Source: JBKHJZ01 sp046537875 | Lineage (GTDB): Bacteria; Actinomycetota; Acidimicrobiia; Acidimicrobiales; VFJN01 | NCBI GenBank assembly: GCA_046537875.1 | Contig: JBKHJZ010000214.1 | Location: 1 to 5,259 of the forward strand | Direction of reading: 5' to 3' | DNA length: 5,259 nucleotides | Part shown: one piece after another, positions 1-5,194 of the stretch | Position numbering within the stretch: position 1 is the first letter of the stretch | How the letters are laid out: each line of letters opens with the position of its first letter | Position numbers and translations under genes: made by a program | The notes under the pieces: model-generated | Database searches by the model: none | Seen by the model: only the letters and a program-made list of their open reading frames with translations | Told to the model about the DNA's origin: nothing

Positions 1-474
1 GGAGAACTGAACGGGCGCGTACGTCAAGGTGGGCTGGAGGCCGCCCTCTCCCTCGTCCAGGATCACGTTGCATGCCGCCGGGATCACCAGGATGTCCACG
101 ACATCGTCCTGCGGCACGATGTCCGGTGGAGGCGATGCGGGGTGCATCGCCATCTGGAGCTCCCAGTGCCCGCCTTCCGGGGGTAGCTCGAGGGCGGTCG
201 GGATCCCCGTGTCGAGATTCACCTGATACCGGGCCTCGGGGTCGGGCGACGGCGGGCACGGAGTCACGCTCGCGATGGTGGCCACCGTCCCCACGGGTCC
301 CTCTGCCGGGGTGATCGAGAACTCACCGAGTTGCTGCTCAGCCACGGGGGCCTCGTCAGGCGAGGCCCCCGTGGCGGATCCCGACGCCGCGAAGACCAGA
401 ACGCCGATACCACACGTGATGACCGCACGAAGCCCCAGCCCGCCGGCCCGTCTCCTTCTCGCCACTGCCCGCAC
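1..474 (-). CDS. Secreted protein with Ig/IPT-like segment (3' end beyond window)
   Basis: On the minus strand a frame is open from a GTG at 474-472 to the first base of the window, giving 158 residues without a stop, so the C-terminus is missing. The N-terminus is Arg-rich (RRRR at residues 6-9), followed by a hydrophobic stretch at about 17-30 and a small-residue region at 31-37 (SGSATGA). This looks like a signal peptide cleaved near residue 37. The mature part has 'ITPAEGPVGTVATI' at 54-67, which resembles the start of IPT/Ig-like extracellular domains common in actinobacterial secreted proteins. C73 and C135 could form a disulfide. The start is uncertain: an in-frame ATG at 531-529 and a GTG at 465-463 are alternatives. 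The GTG at 465 has AAGGTG six bases upstream, and none has a textbook site. The exact function is not recognised. It is transcribed away from the rest of the window. Confidence 0.7.
   Translation of the reverse strand, partial: MRAVARRRRAGGLGLRAVITCGIGVLVFAASGSATGASPDEAPVAEQQLGEFSITPAEGPVGTVATIASVTPCPPSPDPEARYQVNLDTGIPTALELPPEGGHWELQMAMHPASPPPDIVPQDDVVDILVIPAACNVILDEGEGGLQPTLTYAPVQFS
341..375. repeat. Perfect 15-bp inverted repeat inside the secreted-protein gene
   Basis: GCCACGGGGGCCTCG at 341-355 is followed by a five-base loop and its exact reverse complement at 361-375. The stem is very GC-rich and would form a strong hairpin in RNA from either strand. It lies inside the minus-strand coding frame, in codons just after the predicted signal-peptide cleavage region. 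There is no T-run on either side, so it is not a classical intrinsic terminator. Confidence 0.85.
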
Positions 475-734
475 CTTTCGTCTCGTTGACCACTGCTGGC
501 AGGTCTGCGCCCAGCGGGAGACAGTCGACATCGCGGCCCGCACGCAGAGTCCCCCACCTTGGCGGCCGTCACCCCTGTCGCCTTCACCCCACCCTGTCCT
601 GCCGTACACGCGGCCGCCGGAACCACTCCTCGCGGTTCCGACAGCAAGGCGGAACCCGCGAGGGTGCACGGCGCGAGGGAACGGAGCATCCCAGCAGCGA
701 GCCGATCCTGGCGTCGGACCCTACACGACACCGG
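475..734. other. Intergenic region, no supported gene
   Basis: Long open frames exist here on both strands, but their translations are low-complexity Arg/Pro/Ala/Ser strings with no recognisable domain, as expected by chance in GC-rich DNA. The stretch should hold the promoter of the minus-strand secreted-protein gene, though no convincing -35/-10 pair was found. It contains a 7-bp inverted repeat, CGGAACC at 618-624 and GGTTCCG at 634-640, and a further copy of CGGAACC at 650-656. Confidence 0.5.
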
Positions 735-974
735 GCTTCGCTCGGGTTGGGCTCGAGCCAGGTGCTCGCAGAGCTCGCACGCGCCCGTGGCTGGGACGTC
801 CACCTCTACACGGCGAAGGACGTGGTCGGGCAGGCGGTCAGCATGCTGGGGGAGCGGGCCGACGAGGTGCTGCACGGTCCTCGGGCAACGTTCGGGCCAC
901 CCTCGACGAAGGACCATCGCACGGCGCTCGCCGCGACCATCGTCGGTGGTCGGGGTGGCACGCTTCCCACGTAG
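735..974 (+). pseudogene. Probable remnant of a protein-coding gene (C-terminal part), possibly RuvC-like
   Basis: In the frame ending with TAG at 972-974, about 75 residues from roughly 742 read like a genuine protein: 'LAELARARGWDVHLYTAKDV', then a segment with 'MLGERADEVLHGPRA', then 'GPPSTKDHRTALAATIV'. Third codon positions are mostly G or C. The same frame upstream of about 735 is Arg/Ser/Pro-rich and not protein-like, and no other frame continues the protein. This suggests that the N-terminal part has been lost or decayed. A short intact gene starting at GTG 762-764 or TTG 747-749 is the alternative, but neither has a clear ribosome binding site. The pattern (Ala/Arg-rich helix, GW-x-V-x-x-Y strand, final KDHR-x-ALA helix) loosely recalls the C-terminal half of RuvC-like RNase H-fold nucleases. 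That resemblance is a guess and needs a profile search. Confidence 0.4.
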
Positions 975-1010
975 CGAGCACGGTCACTCGGTCGGCGGCA
1001 CGCCTCCCAC
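948..1010 (+). repeat. Imperfect direct repeat at the end of the remnant
   Basis: GGCACGCTTCCCAC at 957-970 recurs as GGCACGCCTCCCAC at 997-1010, with one mismatch in 14 bases and an offset of 40 bases. Both copies are preceded by GGTCGG (948-953 and 990-995), with three bases in the first copy and one in the second before the shared block. The repeat straddles the TAG stop of the remnant frame. It looks like a small local duplication. Confidence 0.6.
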
Positions 1011-1027
1011 CCCAGCGATGACTTTCC

Positions 1028-1067
1028 GTCGGCCGACCCGTCGTCATCGGTGAGGTCATCGATGATC
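1028..1067. promoter_or_regulatory. Cluster of palindromes upstream of the VOC gene, candidate operator
   Basis: Within 40 bases lie a 10-bp palindrome (GTCGGCCGAC, 1028-1037) and two 11-base direct repeats that differ at one position (GTCATCGGTGA, 1043-1053; GTCATCGATGA, 1055-1065). The second contains a perfect palindrome, TCATCGATGA, at 1056-1065. The repeats are phased 12 bases apart and end about 28 bases before the ATG at 1095. Their symmetry and position fit a repressor or activator site, but no regulator is identified and no promoter hexamers are evident. Confidence 0.35.
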
Positions 1068-1083
1068 AGCCGATCCGACTCCC

Positions 1084-1090
1084 GGGAGGG
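1084..1090 (+). promoter_or_regulatory. Ribosome binding site of the VOC gene
   Basis: GGGAGGG lies four bases before the ATG at 1095. It decides this start over an upstream in-frame ATG at 1050, which has no such site. Confidence 0.75.
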
Positions 1091-1094
1091 AACC

Positions 1095-1517
1095 ATGAGC
1101 TTTCACCCGTACGTCTTCTTCAGCGGCGACTGCGCCGACGCCTTCCGCCGGTACCAGCAGATCTTCGGCGGCGAGCTGCAGGTGATGACCAACGCCGACC
1201 TGCCCGAGGGTGTCGATGCGATGCCGGGTGCCGAGCCGCACCACGTGATGCACGCATCGCTGTCGCTCGGTGAGGGGCGGCTCCTCATGGGCTCCGACGA
1301 CCCCACCGGCGACGGTGGCCCGAAGGTCGGTGTGGCGGTCACCTTCGTGGCCTCCGACGAGCAGGAGGCCAAGCGGGTCTTCGAGGCGCTCGCCGAGGGC
1401 GGCGAGACGACCATGCCCTTCGGGACGACGTTCTGGTCGCGAGGCTTCGGCACGTGCACCGACCGGTACGGCGTCCCCTGGATGGTCGACACCGCCGGGG
1501 AGCCACCGCAGTCCTGA
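1095..1517 (+). CDS. VOC superfamily protein, PhnB-like
   Basis: This gene encodes 140 residues, close to the usual length of PhnB/YjdN-type proteins, a branch of the vicinal oxygen chelate (glyoxalase/bleomycin-resistance) superfamily. The N-terminus runs from 'HPYVFFSGDCADAFRRYQ' to 'FGGE' (residues 24-27), the typical first beta-alpha unit. 'HASLSLG' (53-59) and 'LLMGSDD' (63-69) match the central strands. The C-terminal 'WSRGFGTCTDRYGVPWMV' (114-131) is the characteristic closing motif with the family's Trp-Gly-Asp-Gly-Trp spacing. PhnB proteins generally lack the full metal-ligand set of true glyoxalases, and their substrates are mostly unknown. Despite the name, no phosphonate genes are present here. 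Many relatives are misannotated as 3-demethylubiquinone methyltransferases. It appears to be a single-gene unit: the next gene starts about 220 bases downstream. The product would be cytoplasmic. Confidence 0.88.
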   Translation: MSFHPYVFFSGDCADAFRRYQQIFGGELQVMTNADLPEGVDAMPGAEPHHVMHASLSLGEGRLLMGSDDPTGDGGPKVGVAVTFVASDEQEAKRVFEALAEGGETTMPFGTTFWSRGFGTCTDRYGVPWMVDTAGEPPQS

Positions 1518-1737
1518 GCGGTCTGCGACGACCGACGATCTCGACGTGCCGCCGGACCGGGCCGGGATCGTGGAGCGGGAGGGCATGACGAGATAGTCCG
1601 CGGCCGGTCGGGGCGCCGAACCTGAGTCCGGGCTGCGCGGCGGCTCACATCCCGGGCCATCCGACGGCTGCCTCGATCACGTGGGAGAGTCCGCAGGGGC
1701 GCCAACCCGGGTGGGGGTCTCGTGCGTCCTTGGGGTG
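1518..1737. other. Intergenic region before the sigma-factor operon
   Basis: No gene is supported in these 220 bases. A short hairpin, CGGTC at 1519-1523 with GACCG at 1530-1534, lies just after the VOC stop but is too weak to call a terminator. I looked for a GGAAC-type ECF -35 element, which would suggest autoregulation of the following sigma factor, and found none here. The operon promoter must lie in this stretch but was not identified. Confidence 0.4.
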
Positions 1738-2235
1738 ATGACCGTGGACGGCGACGTCGAGCGTTGCATCCGATCCGAGTATGCGCGGCTCGTCGGCGTG
1801 GTGTGCCTCATCACGGGATCACTCGCGCTCGCCGAGGAGGCCGTGCAGGAGGCGTTCGCCCGAGCGTGGCAACGGGTCGATCATGGCCAGCGGTTCGAGG
1901 ACCTTGCCGCGTGGGTCGCGACCGTCGCTCTCAACCTGGCCCGGACCGGGCGACGACGCCGGGCGACCGAGCGACGCGCCCTCGAGAGGTTGGCGGCGGT
2001 CCCCGTCGTGCCCCACCGGGATCCCCGAGTGGAGGTGAGCATGGTCGTGAGGTCGGCCATCGACGGGCTGGCGCCCCGGCAACGCGACGCCGTCGTCCTC
2101 TACTACCTCCTGGATGTCGATGTCGCGACGGCGGCGTCCCTGCTGGGGATCTCGGAGGGCACGGTGAAGACCGCCCTCGCGCGCGCCCGCACTCGGCTCG
2201 CCGTGCTCCTGAGCGACCAGGAACTGGAGGCGTGA
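1738..2235 (+). CDS. ECF-type RNA polymerase sigma-70 factor (SigE/SigM-like)
   Basis: The product is a 165-residue alternative sigma factor that would direct RNA polymerase to a small regulon. The sigma-2 domain spans about residues 8-72, with region 2.2 visible as 'AEEAVQEAFARAW' (32-44) and an aromatic/Leu helix 'LAAWVATVALNLAR' (56-69). After an Arg-rich linker (70-85), the sigma-4 domain covers about 105-157: 'LAPRQRDAVVLYYL' (111-124), then the helix-turn-helix 'TAASLLGISEGTVKTALARA' (131-150). There is no sigma-1 or sigma-3 domain, as expected for ECF factors, and no extra C-terminal domain. The ATG at 1738 is chosen because the family-like sequence begins there. GTG at 1735, 1711 or 1681 is in frame too, and no start has a good ribosome binding site. 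The stop overlaps the ATG of the downstream membrane protein, so the two are almost certainly one operon and the neighbour is its likely controller. The exact ECF group cannot be assigned by eye. Confidence 0.92.
   Translation: MTVDGDVERCIRSEYARLVGVVCLITGSLALAEEAVQEAFARAWQRVDHGQRFEDLAAWVATVALNLARTGRRRRATERRALERLAAVPVVPHRDPRVEVSMVVRSAIDGLAPRQRDAVVLYYLLDVDVATAASLLGISEGTVKTALARARTRLAVLLSDQELEA
2226..2230 (+). promoter_or_regulatory. Ribosome binding site of the membrane propeller gene
   Basis: GGAGG lies inside the last codons of the sigma factor, four bases before the ATG at 2235. It fixes that start in a frame that is open far upstream, and with the TGATG overlap it points to translational coupling. 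Confidence 0.75.
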
Positions 2236-3824
2236 TGGGTGACGATGCGCTGGACGGGCAGGTGCGGGAGGTGCTGCGCAGGTCGATCGCCGAGCGCCGC
2301 CTGCGCGTCCACGACGATCCCGTCGGAGCGATCCGCAGCCGGATGGCTCGTCGCCGTCGCCGTCGCCGCACGACGGCGGGCGCCGCCTTGGCCGCCCTGC
2401 TGCTCGTCGGGACGTCGATCACGGTCGTCGCCCTTCGAGCACGCGGCCCCGGAGACGAGGTCGACGTCGTCGCACAACCCCAGGCAGACGCGGTGATCGT
2501 GAGGAGCGTGGATGGCGTCGAGAGGTTCCCGGCGCCGCCGCTCGACCTGCGGCGCGATGCGGCCGTCGTCTGGACCGGCGACGAGCTCCTGGTCTGGGGC
2601 GGTGACGTCGAGGCCTTCAACATGGGGTTGCCCGGCGACGATCGCAGCTACGACGACGGGGCAGCGTTCTCGCCCGCCAGCCGGACATGGCGTCGCGTCT
2701 CACGCTCACCGCTGCCCGACAACGCCGTGACCCCGACCGGCGTGATGACCGAACAGGGCGTCGTGCTCGTGCGCGGTCGCGCCACCGCCCTGTGGAACCC
2801 GCAGGACGACACCTGGCGCGAGCTGGCCGATGCCCCGGCCGAGGTGAGAGACCTGAGCACGAACGGGTCGTTCGCGATGAGCTACAGCGCCAACGCGGTG
2901 CTCGACGTCGAGTCGGGAAGCTGGCGCCCTCTTCCCGAGCCGCCGGAGCGCCTGGAGCGACCGACCACGACGTGGACGGGCGACGAGCTCGTCGTCATGG
3001 GCGGGCCCGGAACGCCGTTCAGGCAGGCCGCGGGGATCGCCTACCACCTTCGGAACGACGAGTGGCGGCGGTTGCCGGAGCCGCCCGACGAGATCCGGGC
3101 GGAGGCGCTGTCCGCCGACTGGGACGGTGAGCGCGTCGTGGTGGTGAACTACGACATGCAGGCCGCGGCCTACGACCCCGAGACCGACTCGTGGACCGAA
3201 CTGCCGCCGGTTCCGGCGCGCTTCTACGAGTGGGTGCCGACGGTCGTCTCAGCCGGCGGGAAGACCGCAGCCCTGATGGCGAGCGCCATCGTGGTGCTGG
3301 ACGAGAGCGACCGCTGGACACCGCTTCCCTACGGCGAGCGCATCGTGCCCGGCGCCGTGGCCGCTGCGCGGCGGGCCGGCGGGAGCGGGGCGAGCACGAG
3401 CACCGTGTTCAGCTGGGGCCGCGATTGGTCCAACGACGAGACCGTGTTGAGCGCGATCGATCTCGATCGAGCGGTCGCGCGCCAGGACCGGGTGCAGGTC
3501 GGCGTCGGGAGCGTGGAGCTGCCCGACGGGTTCACGGTTGTCGACACGGGTTACGAGGAGGCTGCCATCGTTCGGACGGTTCGCGTGCTCGCCGAAGGAG
3601 CGGATCAGGCCAGCTGCACGATCTCCTCGACGTATGGGGGGACAGGTGATGGCACCGGGGTGACAGAGACCCTCCGGAACGACGGCCGGCCCCGCGACTG
3701 GAGCCACGACGCGGCGGGCCTGGTGTGGCGCACCACAGTGCTCTCAGACCTGTTCACCGTCGACTGCGACGACCCCGGACGTGCGCGGCGAATGGCCGAG
3801 TCCGCGAGCTTCCCCGGAAGCTGA
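2235..3824 (+). CDS. Single-pass membrane protein with Kelch-like beta-propeller; putative sigma-factor regulator
   Basis: The product is 529 residues. Residues 1-45 form a charged cytoplasmic tail ending in an Arg cluster (RMARRRRRRR, 36-45). A hydrophobic segment at about 48-67 spans the membrane, with the basic side inside by the positive-inside rule. The outer part holds at least six Kelch-like repeats, each ending in Asp/Ser/Asn-x-x-Trp-x-x-(Leu/Val)-like strands. The key tryptophans are W152, W194, W230, W277, W320 and W361, spaced 36-47 residues apart, with intervening strands such as 'WTGDELLVWGG' (113-123) and 'WTGDELVVMGG' (247-257). A separate C-terminal domain (about 425-529) holds the only two cysteines, C461 and C511, plausibly a disulfide. 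The gene overlaps the sigma-factor stop by one base, which argues that it binds or senses for that sigma factor. The zinc-binding anti-sigma motif (His-x3-Cys-x2-Cys) is absent, so anti-sigma activity is inferred from context. The ligand is unknown. Confidence 0.85.
   Translation: MGDDALDGQVREVLRRSIAERRLRVHDDPVGAIRSRMARRRRRRRTTAGAALAALLLVGTSITVVALRARGPGDEVDVVAQPQADAVIVRSVDGVERFPAPPLDLRRDAAVVWTGDELLVWGGDVEAFNMGLPGDDRSYDDGAAFSPASRTWRRVSRSPLPDNAVTPTGVMTEQGVVLVRGRATALWNPQDDTWRELADAPAEVRDLSTNGSFAMSYSANAVLDVESGSWRPLPEPPERLERPTTTWTGDELVVMGGPGTPFRQAAGIAYHLRNDEWRRLPEPPDEIRAEALSADWDGERVVVVNYDMQAAAYDPETDSWTELPPVPARFYEWVPTVVSAGGKTAALMASAIVVLDESDRWTPLPYGERIVPGAVAAARRAGGSGASTSTVFSWGRDWSNDETVLSAIDLDRAVARQDRVQVGVGSVELPDGFTVVDTGYEEAAIVRTVRVLAEGADQASCTISSTYGGTGDGTGVTETLRNDGRPRDWSHDAAGLVWRTTVLSDLFTVDCDDPGRARRMAESASFPGS
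2349..2368 (+). repeat. Short hexanucleotide repeat coding for the Arg tract
   Basis: Three exact tandem copies of TCGCCG (2351-2368) lie in the codons for the poly-Arg run just before the membrane segment. Copy-number slippage would change the Arg count by two per unit without shifting the frame. Confidence 0.6.
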
Positions 3825-3825
3825 C

Positions 3826-3881
3826 CTCGCCCGTGGACCCTCGCGACGGGAGCCGGTGCAGCGGGCGGCGCCACGGGCGAG
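3826..3881 (+). terminator. Possible rho-independent-like hairpin after the sigma operon
   Basis: CTCGCCCGTGG at 3826-3836, two bases after the stop, is exactly complementary to CCACGGGCGAG at 3871-3881, giving an 11-bp stem with a 34-base loop. No T-run follows, so it is at best a non-canonical terminator, which is usual in GC-rich actinobacteria. The second arm can instead lie in the loop of a smaller hairpin (GGCGGC 3864-3869 with GCCGCC 3881-3886), so two structures compete. A further stem, GCCACA 3884-3889 with TGTGGC 3898-3903, follows. Confidence 0.3.
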
Positions 3882-3965
3882 CCGCCACACCGCTGGCTGT
3901 GGCTATATGACCACCGAGGGTGTCTACTGGTGAGGGAGCGGCGCCGGACGGGGTGCCGGGCGACC

Positions 3966-3971
3966 AGGAGG
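3966..3971 (+). promoter_or_regulatory. Ribosome binding site of the SHOCT gene
   Basis: AGGAGG lies five bases before the ATG at 3977. It selects this start over an upstream in-frame GTG at 3920, whose extra residues are not protein-like. Confidence 0.8.
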
Positions 3972-3976
3972 CCACG

Positions 3977-4456
3977 ATGGTCCTTGCCGAAGTGAACCTG
4001 GGAGACCTGATCCTCACGGCGATCTGGGTCTTCTTCCTGATCCTGTTCATCTGGCTGTTCATCGCCATCGTGAGCGATGTGTTCCGCGACCACGAGCTGT
4101 CCGGCGTGACCAAGGCGCTGTGGGTCATCGGGCTGATCCTCTTCCCGCTGATCGGCGCGCTCGTGTACCTCATCGTGCGGGGCAGCGGCATGGCCCAGCG
4201 GACGGCCGCCCGGGAGCGGCTCGCCCAGAGCCAGGTCGAGGGCTACATCCGCGAGGTGGCCGGCACGCCGGGCGCGGCCCCCGTGGACGACCTGGCCAGG
4301 CTGTCCGAGCTGCGGCGTAACGGCACGATCACGGACGCCGAGTTCGAGTCGATCAAGTCGCGGATCGTCGCCGGGTCGGCCGCCGGCACCCGAGCTGGCG
4401 TGATGGGCGGCACGACCGACACGAGCGGCGGAGCCGCCGCCGCGTCCCCGCCCTGA
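3977..4456 (+). CDS. Small membrane protein with PLDc_N-type hairpin and SHOCT domain
   Basis: The product has 159 residues. A first transmembrane helix covers about residues 9-32. A short charged loop follows (DVFRDHELSGVTK, 34-46), then a second helix at about 47-67 with 'ALWVIGLILFPLIGALVYLIVRG'-type sequence, whose Trp, Pro and Gly-x-x-x-Tyr pattern is that of the phospholipase D N-terminal (PLDc_N) hairpin. No catalytic HKD motif follows, so it is not a phospholipase. A helical linker (73-94) leads to a SHOCT motif at about 103-132: 'DDLARLSELRRNGTITDAEF', then 'ESIKSRIVA'. SHOCT motifs are short C-terminal helical pairs found in many bacterial membrane or oligomeric proteins and are thought to mediate protein interactions. 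The tail (133-159) is Gly/Ala/Thr-rich and probably disordered. This two-part architecture is common in actinobacteria, but its function is unknown. It is preceded by a 152-base gap and so is probably its own transcription unit. Confidence 0.87.
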   Translation: MVLAEVNLGDLILTAIWVFFLILFIWLFIAIVSDVFRDHELSGVTKALWVIGLILFPLIGALVYLIVRGSGMAQRTAARERLAQSQVEGYIREVAGTPGAAPVDDLARLSELRRNGTITDAEFESIKSRIVAGSAAGTRAGVMGGTTDTSGGAAAASPP

Positions 4457-4501
4457 CGGCCGCCCGCCGCGCGCCGCCGGGTTCCGCGGACCGCTGTTCG
4501 G

Positions 4502-5194
4502 TTAGCCGGACGCGTCCAGGAAATCCAGGGCCGCGTCGATGAAGCGGAGATCCTTGGGCGTGGCGAAGTGGTCGGTCCCGCGCAGGACCACCAGGTGGGG
4601 ATCGGGAAGCGCGTCGACCAACGGATCGGGCGGGCCGGCGAAGTCGCGGTCGCCGATCACCACCAGCACCGGGCAGGTCACCGACGCCACCGCCTCACGC
4701 GTGAGCGGTTCCTCCGTCGCCTGCAGCAGCGCGGCGAGCGCCCGGCCGTCCATGCCCGGCTGGGCGGCGAGGCCCGCGAAGTAGCGGGCGACCGGGTCGG
4801 CGGGGTCGGCGTCGCCCTCGAGCGCCCGCACGATGACGTCCCGGTCCTGCCGGCGGAACAGGTTCTCTCCCACACCGGCGAGCACCAGGCGGCGGAACCG
4901 GCCGGTGTCCGCGGCGGCGAGGCCGAGCAGCACGCGGGCGCCGAGCGAGAAGCCGACGGCGTCGACGGGACCGTCGGGCAGCCCGGCCACGACGTGCGAG
5001 CCGATGTCGGCGTACTCGGCGGGTTCGTGCGGCTTCGGCGCCGACCCGTGACCGAGCAGGTCGGGCGCCAGCACTGTCCGCCCCACGTCCGCCAGCAGGT
5101 CGATCCAGCCGTTGTCGCGCCACGTGCGCTCGGCCGTGGTGGCCAGGCCGTGGAGCAGCAGGACGGGCGGCGGGGCGGCGTCGGCGCTCGGCAC
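4502..5194 (-). CDS. Alpha/beta-hydrolase fold protein (start uncertain, may extend past right edge)
   Basis: From GTG at 5194-5192 the product is 230 residues with the full alpha/beta-hydrolase layout. The oxyanion-hole motif is 'VLLLHGLA' (11-18), and 'APDLLGHGSAPKP' (43-55) follows strand 4. The nucleophile elbow is 'GFSLGA' with Ser83. The likely acid is Asp184 (or Asp182) in 'VIGDRDFAGP', and the catalytic His is His209 in 'GTDHFATP'. A cap-like helical region lies at about 110-165. The substrate cannot be told from sequence: esterases, lactonases and C-C hydrolases share this pattern. The start is doubtful. There is no ribosome binding site before the GTG, and the frame remains open to 5259 with no other start codon and good third-position bias, so the true N-terminus may lie beyond the window. 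The gene converges on the SHOCT gene, leaving 45 bases between stops with no clear terminator. The product lacks a signal peptide and is probably cytoplasmic. Confidence 0.88.
   Translation of the reverse strand: MPSADAAPPPVLLLHGLATTAERTWRDNGWIDLLADVGRTVLAPDLLGHGSAPKPHEPAEYADIGSHVVAGLPDGPVDAVGFSLGARVLLGLAAADTGRFRRLVLAGVGENLFRRQDRDVIVRALEGDADPADPVARYFAGLAAQPGMDGRALAALLQATEEPLTREAVASVTCPVLVVIGDRDFAGPPDPLVDALPDPHLVVLRGTDHFATPKDLRFIDAALDFLDASG

Noticed and set aside
412..423. 'VITC' in the secreted protein as a lipobox
   Set aside because: The Cys comes before the hydrophobic stretch rather than after it and is preceded by Thr instead of Gly/Ala/Ser, so lipoprotein processing there is unlikely.
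264..917. A 217-codon open frame on the minus strand
   Set aside because: It lies partly over the better-supported secreted-protein frame and partly over the intergenic region. Its translation is Arg/Pro/Cys-rich without any domain and looks like a chance frame in GC-rich DNA.
1056..1705. Long minus-strand frames opposite the VOC gene
   Set aside because: They are antisense shadows of the PhnB-like gene with no motif of their own.
1722..2234. Upstream extension of the membrane-protein frame through the sigma gene (possible 700-residue protein)
   Set aside because: The extension is a +1-shifted reading of the sigma factor with Arg/Gly-rich nonsense. The ATG at 2235 has a good ribosome binding site and the protein-like sequence begins there.
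2235..2370. Zinc-binding anti-sigma domain in the cytoplasmic tail of the propeller protein
   Set aside because: There is no Cys in the tail and no His-x3-Cys-x2-Cys pattern, so this domain is not supported.
3904..3909. TATATG as a -10 box for the SHOCT gene
   Set aside because: It is a plausible AT-rich hexamer, but no -35-like element lies at a proper distance, so a promoter call is not justified.
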